In this document: positions 1 through 7,685 of the stretch, piece after piece
Layout of the letters: each line of letters starts with the position of its first letter
Position numbering within the stretch: position 1 is the stretch's first letter
Assembly: GCA_020633675.1 (NCBI GenBank)
Contig: JACKDE010000001.1
Span: 682,001 to 746,000 of the forward strand
Reading direction: 5' to 3'
From: Deferribacteres bacterium
GTDB taxonomy: Bacteria > Zhuqueibacterota > Zhuqueibacteria > Zhuqueibacterales > Geothermadaptataceae
Length of the DNA: 64,000 bases
The notes under the pieces: generated by a model
Databases searched by the model: none
Seen by the model: only the letters and a program-made list of their open reading frames with translations
What the model was told of the DNA's origin: nothing
Position numbers and translations under genes: made by a program

Positions 1-171
1 ACAGAGCCGATCGGAACTCAGTTCAACTTTGGGCCGATCATGCGACTTGTCTATCGTGCAAGCGACGGTTCTCTCATTTATTTCTCGGGACAAAGACAAA
101 AAGCTTATCCATTTCAAGGAAAGCCATACTTTATTAGCCATATTCAATTATCTGTACAGTGGACTTTTTGA
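1..171 (+). CDS. C-terminal end of an outer-membrane beta-barrel protein (partial)
   Basis: Frame 1 is open from the first base to a TGA at 169-171 and encodes 56 residues. The sequence alternates hydrophobic and polar residues and contains RLVYRASDGSLIYFSGQR. It finishes with HIQLSVQWTF, a terminal aromatic strand of the kind recognised by the BAM complex in outer-membrane barrels. The rest of the gene lies before the window. The stop is 10 bp before the next start, so the two genes may be co-transcribed. The call rests on the terminal strand pattern only; the family cannot be named. Confidence 0.5.
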   Translation, partial: TEPIGTQFNFGPIMRLVYRASDGSLIYFSGQRQKAYPFQGKPYFISHIQLSVQWTF

Positions 172-181
172 GAGTGAGCAC

Positions 182-613
182 ATGACTGCAAATCGAGAAG
201 ACGAAAAAATGTACAAGCTGGTGCTGTCCAGCGAGGTCGAAAATGTCGAGAAAGTTGAAGAACTCACCGAGCGCATCACCAAGGGGATGAAATTTTCGGA
301 AGACGAGCGGGACAGCATTGCCATCGCAGTGACGGAAGCGGTCAACAACGCGATCATACATGGCAACAAACTCGATCAAAGCAAAAGGGTACACCTGAGT
401 ATCTCTGTGGTCAATAAGACCCTGACAGTGATCGTGAAGGACGAAGGCACCGGTTTCAATCCCGAGAAACTTCCTGATCCTCTCGATCCCGAGAACTTGC
501 TGAAAGAGAGCGGCAGGGGCATTTTTATTCTAAAATCGCTTATGGATGATGTGATTTATGACTTTTCCGATAAAGGTACTGTATTGACGCTAATTAAGCA
601 CAAATCTGATTAA
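182..613 (+). CDS. RsbW-like anti-sigma factor serine/threonine kinase (HATPase)
   Basis: This 143-residue protein is a single GHKL ATPase domain. It shows the N box EAVNNAIIHGNK, the G1 box VKDEGTGFNP and the G2 box GRGIFIL, in the arrangement of RsbW/SpoIIAB anti-sigma kinases. Such proteins bind a sigma factor or an anti-anti-sigma STAS protein and phosphorylate the latter. I chose ATG 182 because a GAGAGTGAG ribosome site lies just before it and conserved sequence starts soon after. An in-frame upstream extension to 29 would overlap the preceding gene. Its stop overlaps the start of the SpoIIE-type phosphatase by one base (TAATG), so kinase and phosphatase are translationally coupled. No STAS or sigma gene is visible here. 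Confidence 0.88.
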   Translation: MTANREDEKMYKLVLSSEVENVEKVEELTERITKGMKFSEDERDSIAIAVTEAVNNAIIHGNKLDQSKRVHLSISVVNKTLTVIVKDEGTGFNPEKLPDPLDPENLLKESGRGIFILKSLMDDVIYDFSDKGTVLTLIKHKSD

Positions 614-2835
614 TGCTGCTTCAAAATCTGCTGACGGTCATTTATTTTGCCTGCGGCATTTTTCTTTTTTTGCTGGCCTGGCTGATCGTCCGCGAAAATC
701 CTCGACAAACCATCAACCGGATACTTTCCGTACTGCTTTTTTTTGCAGCGATCGCAACCGTGCTGACAGCTTTTGGCTTTTTGATCGAAGAAAGCACGAG
801 CATTAATCTCGATCGCACCACTCTTAACATCGCTTTTATTGCCTGGCAGCTTTTCTTTCCTCAACTCTTTCTGTTTGCTCTTGTCTTCCCGAGTCAAAGC
901 AAAATTCTGAAATCACACCCACGGCTTTATATTCCGCTATATTTGCCACCAGTCATTCACATGTTGCTTTTATCGGTATTTGACAGTAGCGCAGGTATTG
1001 TTGGGTTAATCGACACAAAAAATTTGCTGCCAGCGCTCGGAATTATCTTTGAGCCGGTGCGACTGGTTATCGGCTTTTTTCTGTATGCGCTCAGTTTGCT
1101 GCGCGAATACCATTCTGAATATTTCGGCTTTGTTAATCTACTGTATATTGGCGCCGCGCTGATGATCATGCACATAAGTTATGCACGCATCACCAGTCCG
1201 CGCTTGCGAAGTCAAATTCGGCTGGTATTGTGGGGGGTTCGTGTCAGCACGGGATTGTATGCCATTTCGTTTCTTCTGCCAGAAATTTTGCGAATAGAGA
1301 TGGTCTGGTGGCACCCACATGTGCTGACCGTTATCGGATTGATTCTCGGCATTATCGCCATCACCTGGGCGATTATTCGGCACCAATTTCTGGAAATTCA
1401 ATATATCATTCGCCGTGGATTTATTGTCTCCGCGACTTCCGGACTGCTGGCAGGCGGCTACCTGCTGTTTTATGGGCAGGTCAACCGGCTGGCGCGTCTT
1501 GTTTTCAATGATAATGCTTCTTTGGTTCAAGCCTTACTGCTGATTTTTACGGTCATCGCATTTCAGCCGGTTCTGAATTTGGTTGAGTGGGCAGTCGATC
1601 GTTTATTTGGTAAGGGGTTGGGCGATAGCCAGGCAGCACTGCGCCAGCTCAGCCATGAGGTACTAACCCTGCTCGATCCGGTACAACTGCGTGAGCGCAT
1701 TGTCAACGGATTAAGTGAATCGATGTTGCTCGAGGTAGTCTATTTGCTTTTGCCGTCACGAAATGATGACTTTGAAGCTCCTGCTGCGACCGAGACGGGC
1801 AAAGCATATTCGTTACCGCGCCACTCGGATGCGGTCAGCATTTTATATGAGGAGCGCCGTCCTGTTTACGTTTCTGAGCTGTTTTTGCAAAAAAAGGATG
1901 ACGAGCTGTTTCGGGAAACTCTGAGGCAGCGCGTGCATTTGCTGGTACCCCTTTGCCATCGAGGCCGGTTGTTAGGTGTTTTAGCAATTGGTCGCAAAAT
2001 TACACATACTTCGTTTTCGTATGAAGAAATGAATTTGCTGTCGCTGTTGGCAGACCAGGTCGCCATAACGCTTGAAAATATCCAGCTTGCGGTCGAGAAA
2101 CTGGAAAAAGAGCGTTATGAGAAAGAAGTGGCTGTAGCGCGCGAAATTCAGCAGTTGCTATTGCCGCAGTGTCTGCCCGAAAGCGCCGCCTTCGAGGTTG
2201 CCGCACTCAACATCCCTTCACGCGAAATAGGCGGCGATTTTTATGATTTTGTCGAAATTTCGGACAATTTGACCGGGCTCGCGATCGGTGATGTTTCCGG
2301 CAAAGGCATTCCGGGCGCCATCCTGATGTCTAATTTGCAGGCTGTTTTCCGCGCCAATGCAATGCAAAATACCGCACCGCAAACCGTTGTTTCTAAAGTG
2401 AACGACCACCTCGCTTCATCGATATCTCCAGAAAAATTTGTCACATTTTTTTATGGTATTTTCGATACACGAAAGCAGATTTTTGCCTTCACCAATGCAG
2501 GCCATAATTTCCCATTACTCTATAGAAAACAGAGTGTTGAAATGGTGCCAGGAGCGGATTTGATAGTCGGCGTGCGGCCGCATTCTGAGTATCGCCAGCA
2601 GAAACTGAAGGTACGAACCGGCGATGTATTGCTACTCTATACGGATGGCATTACCGAGGCGCTTGATGATGCCGAATCGTTGTATGGAGAAAAACGCTTA
2701 TCAGAATTCTTGCAGCAAAATGGCCATTTGCCAGCAAATGAGATTATCCAAAAATTGCATACAGACTTGATCAATTACACCGGCCAAACACAGTTTTCTG
2801 ACGATCTCACCATTGTGCTGTTTCGTGTGAAATAG
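613..2835 (+). CDS. Membrane-bound SpoIIE/RsbU-type PP2C phosphatase with GAF domain
   Basis: This 740-residue protein has a hydrophobic N-terminal half (about residues 5-290, some eight predicted membrane spans, similar to 7TM sensor inputs). A GAF-like domain (about 345-490), a short coiled linker (KLEKERYEKEVAVAREIQ) and a C-terminal PP2C/SpoIIE domain follow. Phosphatase motifs are visible: REIGGDFYDF, GDVSGKGIPGAIL, LYTDGITEA and DDLTIVL, which include the metal-binding aspartates. Proteins of this class dephosphorylate a STAS anti-anti-sigma factor in response to a signal and so free a sigma factor. It is coupled by a one-base overlap to the RsbW-like kinase, its likely antagonist. The signal is unknown. 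Confidence 0.9.
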   Translation: MLLQNLLTVIYFACGIFLFLLAWLIVRENPRQTINRILSVLLFFAAIATVLTAFGFLIEESTSINLDRTTLNIAFIAWQLFFPQLFLFALVFPSQSKILKSHPRLYIPLYLPPVIHMLLLSVFDSSAGIVGLIDTKNLLPALGIIFEPVRLVIGFFLYALSLLREYHSEYFGFVNLLYIGAALMIMHISYARITSPRLRSQIRLVLWGVRVSTGLYAISFLLPEILRIEMVWWHPHVLTVIGLILGIIAITWAIIRHQFLEIQYIIRRGFIVSATSGLLAGGYLLFYGQVNRLARLVFNDNASLVQALLLIFTVIAFQPVLNLVEWAVDRLFGKGLGDSQAALRQLSHEVLTLLDPVQLRERIVNGLSESMLLEVVYLLLPSRNDDFEAPAATETGKAYSLPRHSDAVSILYEERRPVYVSELFLQKKDDELFRETLRQRVHLLVPLCHRGRLLGVLAIGRKITHTSFSYEEMNLLSLLADQVAITLENIQLAVEKLEKERYEKEVAVAREIQQLLLPQCLPESAAFEVAALNIPSREIGGDFYDFVEISDNLTGLAIGDVSGKGIPGAILMSNLQAVFRANAMQNTAPQTVVSKVNDHLASSISPEKFVTFFYGIFDTRKQIFAFTNAGHNFPLLYRKQSVEMVPGADLIVGVRPHSEYRQQKLKVRTGDVLLLYTDGITEALDDAESLYGEKRLSEFLQQNGHLPANEIIQKLHTDLINYTGQTQFSDDLTIVLFRVK

Positions 2836-3008
2836 TGAGCTACTTAAGATTTCATTCCCACAAAATGCGCAAAAACCCGCCGGCGAGGGTACTTCTGCTT
2901 TAATTGGTGCCTGCTTGCAAATTTTTCTCTGCCCAAAGCGCGTTGTTACAGAAATTTTACAAAAAATTCTTGCGGATTTCGGGAAAAAACTTAAATTTGG
3001 CGTTTGGT

Positions 3009-3028
3009 TTGCTTAATGAATTAAGCAA
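3009..3028. promoter_or_regulatory. 8-bp perfect inverted repeat before the small sorting-domain gene
   Basis: TTGCTTAA and TTAAGCAA are separated by TGAA. The repeat sits about 8 bp before the AAGGAG ribosome site of the gene starting at 3051. It could be an operator or an RNA hairpin limiting translation. No regulator is identifiable. Confidence 0.35.
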
Positions 3029-3050
3029 TGACCAAAAAGGAGAATTTTAC

Positions 3051-3701
3051 GTGAAATATCGATATATAGTCCTGCTTTTTCTTGCCCTCGCATTCACGAT
3101 TCCCGCTTCCATCAAGACAGAATATAAGGATTATTCTGGAGATCGGGTTGATCTTGCATTGCAGGTCAAACCCTATTCAGACTCCGCCCTTCTGCTCACT
3201 TGGCAACCTGAAGGCCAGCAGGATGTTCTCGGCTACGAAATTGAGCGCCACAATGCCGAGGGCCAGTTTGTCTCTGCCGGTTTTGTGCCGGCCCTGCGCG
3301 GCAGCAAAACACGAAACTTTCAATTTGTCGACTATCCGGAATCGAGCGGCAAACAGGTTTATCGTTTGAAAAAGATCAAGACGGATCGTTCTGAAATTCT
3401 CTCAAGAGAAATCATCTATCGCTTTCAAGCCGAATCAGGCATCCGAAATATGCAGGCAGTACTGAAAAATGGTTCTGTGGAAATTCAATTTCAAAATGAA
3501 GTATCTCAGGACATCAATTTGACCGTGCTCAATGCCAGCGGCCAAAAAATTTCATCATCACTACCTCGCTGGTTTGAAGATGGCGAGCAGAACCTGACCT
3601 GGAATTATGCTCAAAGCGATCAAAAACTTGCATCTGGCACTTACGTTTTAGAGCTGCACACTGGTACGGGAATCTGCAAAACCGAGTTGAAGATAAAGTG
3701 A
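3051..3701 (+). CDS. Secreted protein with fibronectin III-like region and C-terminal sorting-type domain
   Basis: The protein has 216 residues. The GTG start at 3051 is chosen because AAAAGGAGA lies 8-9 bp upstream and a clear signal peptide (KYRYIVLLFLALAFTIPAS) follows at once; the longer upstream frame lacks both. Residues about 35-125 resemble a fibronectin type III domain (LLTWQPEGQQDVLGYEIER). The C-terminal 75 residues (LTVLNASGQKISSS, then ASGTYVLELHTGTG) look like the FlgD/type IX-type sorting module found on secreted proteins in this genome, but without the YPNPFNP core. It is probably exported and surface-associated. No enzymatic motif is seen. A strong terminator follows. Confidence 0.7.
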   Translation: MKYRYIVLLFLALAFTIPASIKTEYKDYSGDRVDLALQVKPYSDSALLLTWQPEGQQDVLGYEIERHNAEGQFVSAGFVPALRGSKTRNFQFVDYPESSGKQVYRLKKIKTDRSEILSREIIYRFQAESGIRNMQAVLKNGSVEIQFQNEVSQDINLTVLNASGQKISSSLPRWFEDGEQNLTWNYAQSDQKLASGTYVLELHTGTGICKTELKIK

Positions 3702-3744
3702 TTCGTCATTTGCAATTGAGATTTTAAACTGATTTTATTATAAT

Positions 3745-3772
3745 AAGCCGAGTTCTGCTCGGCTTTTTTTTT
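3745..3772 (+). terminator. Rho-independent terminator
   Basis: AAGCCGAG pairs with CTCGGCTT around a 5-nt loop (3753-3757), followed by a run of nine T. It ends the transcript of the gene at 3051-3701. Confidence 0.9.
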
Positions 3773-3812
3773 GAACACCTGAATTTTAGGAATAGGAAAG
3801 GGAGGTTGCGTT

Positions 3813-4835
3813 TTGGCAAAATATTTCAGGAGTGTTTTTATTTCGGTTACTCTTCTCCTTGTTATCGGTTGCGGCGAGCAAAAAGAAAATGTAATCGTCT
3901 ACACGACGCATGGTAAAGATTTGCTCGAAAGCATGATTACGCAATTTGAGACAGCACATCCCAACATTGAAGTGCAATGGATCGATATGGGCTCGCAGGA
4001 TGCCCTGGATCGCGTACGCAGTGAGCGCGCCAATCCGCAAGCCGATATTTGGTGGGGTGCCCCGGCTCCCTTGTTCATGAAAGCCAAAGACGAAAATCTC
4101 TTGCAGCCATACCAGCCAAGCTGGGCAAATGCGATCGATCCGATTTATCATGATGCTGATCATCATTGGTATGGAACGTTTCTCACGCCGGAGGTGATCG
4201 GCTTTAATAGCGAAAAGTTGACCGCAGAAACCGCGCCACAGGATTGGGATGATATTCTCCAGCCAGAATGGAAAAATCGTGTTGTGATTCGTGATCCGCT
4301 GCCAAGCGGGACCATGCGCGCCATTTTCACCGCCATGATTTTGCGCTTTTATGGGGCCGAGCAAAACACTGGGCCTGGCTTCGAATGGCTGCGCAAGCTC
4401 GATGCCAATACCCACAGCTATGCACCTGACCAAACACTTTTCTATCTCAAGCTTTCCCGGGGTGAAGGTGATGTGACGCTTTGGAACATGCCGGATATGC
4501 TGCTGCAGAAAAACGTAAACAATTTGCCCTTCGGCTATGTCGTACCCAAAAGCGGCACCGTGGTGGTGACTGACTGCATTGCGCTGGTTGCTGGCGGCAA
4601 AAATAGCGAGCGAGCAAAACTGTTTTATGAATTTGTCACCTCCGAAAAAGCCTTTATCGAACAGGCAAACAAGTTCTATCGTATTCCGTCGAGAAAAGAT
4701 TTGCCAAAAGAGCAGTTGCCGGAGTGGATGCGTGAAGAGCTGAAAGTGCTGCCAATCGATTGGAAGATTTTTTCTGAGAAAAGCGACGAGTGGATCAAAT
4801 ACTGGGATGAAAATATTCGCAATCAGGGAAAATAG
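3813..4835 (+). CDS. ABC transporter substrate-binding lipoprotein, ferric-iron (FbpA/AfuA) type
   Basis: This 340-residue family 1 solute-binding protein starts at TTG 3813, with GGGAGG 7 bp upstream. A lipoprotein signal (VTLLLVIGCGEQ) anchors it to a membrane. The start of the mature protein (VIVYTTHGKDLLESMITQF) and the motif ADIWWGAPAPLF are typical of periplasmic proteins for Fe3+, and the related family members bind thiamine or phosphonates. The exact ligand cannot be fixed from sequence. The next gene, 2 bp downstream, is the matching ATPase. There is no permease between or after them, so the membrane part must be encoded elsewhere or is lost. A 355-codon antisense frame over this gene is a shadow. 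Confidence 0.85.
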   Translation: MAKYFRSVFISVTLLLVIGCGEQKENVIVYTTHGKDLLESMITQFETAHPNIEVQWIDMGSQDALDRVRSERANPQADIWWGAPAPLFMKAKDENLLQPYQPSWANAIDPIYHDADHHWYGTFLTPEVIGFNSEKLTAETAPQDWDDILQPEWKNRVVIRDPLPSGTMRAIFTAMILRFYGAEQNTGPGFEWLRKLDANTHSYAPDQTLFYLKLSRGEGDVTLWNMPDMLLQKNVNNLPFGYVVPKSGTVVVTDCIALVAGGKNSERAKLFYEFVTSEKAFIEQANKFYRIPSRKDLPKEQLPEWMREELKVLPIDWKIFSEKSDEWIKYWDENIRNQGK

Positions 4836-4837
4836 CT

Positions 4838-5899
4838 GTGGCGAGTGTAACACTTAAAAATATCGAAAAACATTTTGGCGAGGTGTATGCGGTTGATAGC
4901 CTGTCGATCGAAGTTGCACAAGGTGAGTTTTTCAGTCTGCTCGGCCCGAGTGGCTGCGGCAAAACCACCACGCTTCGTATTGTGGCTGGCTTTGAAGAAC
5001 CTGATGGCGGTGAGATCTACTTTGGCGAGAAGAAGGTCACGCATTTCAAGCCGCAGCAGCGCAATGTCGGCATGGTTTTCCAGAACTACGCACTTTTCCC
5101 GCACATGACAGTCGGCGAAAATGTTGCCTTCGGCTTACAGGCGCGCAAAGTTGAAAAGGCCGATATGCCCGACAAAATCAGCGGAGCGCTGCAGTTGGTT
5201 GACCTCGCAGGGTATGAAAATCGTCCGGTGAATGCGCTTTCCGGAGGCCAGCAGCAGCGCGTTGCACTGGCGCGGGCCCTGGTGATCGAACCGGATATTT
5301 TGTTGCTGGATGAGCCCCTTAGCAACCTCGATGCTAAGTTGCGCGTCGAAACCCGCGAACAAATCCGTTCGTTGCAGCAGCGTCTCGGCATCACCACTTT
5401 CTACGTGACGCACGATCAGGAAGAGGCGCTTTCGCAAAGCGACCGGATGGCTGTTTTGATTCGGGGCAAGTGTGTGCAGGTTGGCAGCCCGCGTGAAGTG
5501 TATCGAAATCCAGCCACGCGTGAAGTGATGGCGTTTTTAGGCAAGGCGAATTTTTTGCCCGCACAAGTCGAGTCGACCGCAGACGATTACACCACCGTGC
5601 GCTTTTCGGAGACCTGGAAACTGACCGTGTCGGCAAGCAACGTTGCCATCTCTGCCGGAGCGGTGATCGGCTTTCGCCCTCATGACGTGCTGATCGGGAA
5701 CGAATTGGGGAATATTGAATCGCCAAAAGCCGTGATACAGGATGTTATTTACACCGGTGCTTACGAAGAACTTGTGCTGCAACATGGAGCTCACCGCTTC
5801 GTGGCGCAGAGACCGACGAGCGTGCAAAACGGCATGTTAAGAAAGGGCGATGAAATACCGTTTGCGCTGCCGGATGGCGCGGCCAGATTTTTTGCTTAA
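4838..5899 (+). CDS. ABC transporter ATP-binding protein (FbpC/PotA/CysA type)
   Basis: This 353-residue ATPase has Walker A GPSGCGKTT, signature LSGGQQQRV, Walker B ILLLDEPLSNLD and H-loop VTHDQEEAL. A C-terminal TOBE-like region (about 235-353) follows, as in the CUT1/Fe3+/spermidine import ATPases. The GTG start at 4838 lies 2 bp after the stop of the binding-protein gene, so the two form an operon. It should energise import of the ligand bound by its neighbour, but no permease gene is adjacent. Its TAA overlaps the stop of the convergent methyltransferase gene by four bases. Confidence 0.9.
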   Translation: MASVTLKNIEKHFGEVYAVDSLSIEVAQGEFFSLLGPSGCGKTTTLRIVAGFEEPDGGEIYFGEKKVTHFKPQQRNVGMVFQNYALFPHMTVGENVAFGLQARKVEKADMPDKISGALQLVDLAGYENRPVNALSGGQQQRVALARALVIEPDILLLDEPLSNLDAKLRVETREQIRSLQQRLGITTFYVTHDQEEALSQSDRMAVLIRGKCVQVGSPREVYRNPATREVMAFLGKANFLPAQVESTADDYTTVRFSETWKLTVSASNVAISAGAVIGFRPHDVLIGNELGNIESPKAVIQDVIYTGAYEELVLQHGAHRFVAQRPTSVQNGMLRKGDEIPFALPDGAARFFA

Positions 5900-6453
5900 T
5901 TTGGCCGGTAAGCGATTTTAGCAAAAATTTCCTGGTAATTTGTATGCTCTTTGAGCGCCGCTTCCTCCTGGGCCATTCTTTTTTTCAATAAAAAGGCATT
6001 GATTGCGCTGCCAACCACTGCTGTCCAAAAGCAGCCGAACAGGGCCGGGTAGAGTGCGATTTCGATGATCACGACCAGATAATTTGGGTGCCGAAACCAT
6101 TTGTAGGGACCGCGCCGATGCAATGATGCACCGGGCAAAATCATCACTTTCGTGTTCCAATAAGGGCCGAGAGACCGGATGCACCAATAGCGTGCTGCCT
6201 GTAGCACAAGCAGCGCCAAAACAGCGAATGGAAGCGGCGTCAGCACTTGCCTTCCTCCCGCAATTCCTTCTAGTAAAAATCCCGCAAACCAGCCCACATG
6301 AAATACCACAATCAGCTTTGAGAAGCCTGCTGCGATTTCACGACCACCTTTTTGCAATATCCAAAGTTCATTTCGCCGTGCGATAAGCAATTCGAACGCG
6401 CGCTCAGAAAGAAGCACAGCAATAAATATGATTAGCGTGCTGTTTCCGCTCAT
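5896..6453 (-). CDS. ICMT-family membrane methyltransferase, BpsB-like, partner of type III PKS
   Basis: This 185-residue integral membrane protein belongs to the isoprenylcysteine carboxyl methyltransferase family. It has several hydrophobic spans, the C-terminal SAM-site motif GPYKWFRHPNYL and the RMAQEEAAL segment followed by YxxI. In Bacillus, BpsB of this family methylates alkylpyrones made by the type III PKS BpsA (established). Here the ATG at 6453 overlaps the PKS stop (TGATG), which strongly supports the same pairing. A TTG two codons upstream is a weaker alternative start. Predicted reaction: SAM-dependent O-methylation of a polyketide headgroup at the inner membrane. The substrate is an inference. 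Confidence 0.85.
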   Translation of the reverse strand: MSGNSTLIIFIAVLLSERAFELLIARRNELWILQKGGREIAAGFSKLIVVFHVGWFAGFLLEGIAGGRQVLTPLPFAVLALLVLQAARYWCIRSLGPYWNTKVMILPGASLHRRGPYKWFRHPNYLVVIIEIALYPALFGCFWTAVVGSAINAFLLKKRMAQEEAALKEHTNYQEIFAKIAYRPN

Positions 6454-7517
6454 CAGCAACTCCTCGCCAGCAGCATTTCCGATGAAAATCCCGGCCCTAG
6501 TGCAGCGCTGAGAATACGCGCCCCGGAGTGGTATTGCCCGGACCGCATAAAATGCTCAAGCACAAAAAGTACTGTTACGCTAGACATGTTGCCGAAGTCA
6601 CGTAGAATGCAGCGCATGTCCGCAACTTGTCGCTCATTTAAGTCGAGCGCATTAATATAGGCGGCAATCACTTTTGCACCACCAGGGTGAGATAGAAAGT
6701 AATCGATATCCGACATACAGAGGGAGTGAGCGTTTAGAAAGTCTTGCATCACGGGCCTTGCCGATGCCTGTACAATTTTGGGAATGCTCTGAGAAAAAAT
6801 GACTTTCAAACCAGCGTCATTGATGTCCCAGCCCATTACATCCAGCGAGTCTGGCCAGGTTACAGCCGCGGTATCCTCGATGCGGATAGCACGTCCGTTT
6901 CGGTGGGGGTGCTGATCACCGGCAAGCAACGCCGCGGCACACCCATCGCCGAAAAGCGCCGTTGCGACAAAATTGCTGCGCGTGCGATCGTTGCTGATGA
7001 ACGTCAGCGAGCACAATTCCAGTGAAATGACAAATGCCAACTTGGACGGATAGGCTTTGAGCCAATCGTGAGCCCTGGACAAGCCTGCTACACCTCCTGC
7101 GCAGCCAAGCCCCCAAATTGGCGTCCTGCGAATACCGGATTTGAACGATAGCCTGTTCAGCAGGTGAGCGTCAATGCTGGGGGTCGCAATTCCTGTGGTT
7201 GAGATCATGAAAACATGATCGATTTCATCGGGAGCGATATTTGCCTGATCGCAGACTTGTGCAACGGCTTTTTCCGAGAGCGCGATAGCTGTTTCCAGAA
7301 AAAGAGCATTTTTGGTGGCAAAATCATGGTTGTGCTCATACCATTCGATGGGTGCGCTGATATAGCGATTTTCGATTTCGGTGTTGAGGAAAATGGGAAG
7401 CAGCCGGTCGATATCCAGTCCCGAATTGCGAAAAAGCTGCGTGACCGTTTTGCTGGCGCTGGCTTGATCGATTCTATGAGGTGGCACAGCCGTACATATC
7501 TGAACAATTTTCGACAT
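6453..7517 (-). CDS. Type III polyketide synthase (chalcone/stilbene synthase-like)
   Basis: This 354-residue protein is full length for the family. The catalytic triad is visible: Cys139 in WGLGCAGG, His277 in FLSHPGG and Asn310 in DFGNMSS, with a terminal GPGFSSEMLL loop. Such enzymes extend an acyl-CoA starter with malonyl-CoA and cyclise it to alkylpyrones or alkylresorcinols. The bacterial BpsA group uses fatty-acyl starters. AAGGA lies 8 bp before the ATG. It is coupled to the downstream methyltransferase and follows the RND pump gene by 168 bp on the same strand, which suggests that the product may be exported by that pump (inference). Confidence 0.93.
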   Translation of the reverse strand: MSKIVQICTAVPPHRIDQASASKTVTQLFRNSGLDIDRLLPIFLNTEIENRYISAPIEWYEHNHDFATKNALFLETAIALSEKAVAQVCDQANIAPDEIDHVFMISTTGIATPSIDAHLLNRLSFKSGIRRTPIWGLGCAGGVAGLSRAHDWLKAYPSKLAFVISLELCSLTFISNDRTRSNFVATALFGDGCAAALLAGDQHPHRNGRAIRIEDTAAVTWPDSLDVMGWDINDAGLKVIFSQSIPKIVQASARPVMQDFLNAHSLCMSDIDYFLSHPGGAKVIAAYINALDLNERQVADMRCILRDFGNMSSVTVLFVLEHFMRSGQYHSGARILSAALGPGFSSEMLLARSC

Positions 7518-7685
7518 GCTAAATCCTTGTTAAATTTGGCGATTTCACAAAATGACGGTCGGAAAATGCTTTTTTTACCAGAAGCATTACAGGTGGGCGG
7601 CGGGATATTTGCGTTGGAAGACCAGCGATTCAATCAGCATATGCACCGGCTGACACGCTCGCCAGCCAGCGCACTACTGTATTTT

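Noticed and set aside
3786..4853. 355-codon minus-strand frame
   Set aside because: It lies entirely opposite the iron-type binding-protein gene, which has clear family motifs, a lipoprotein signal and a ribosome site.
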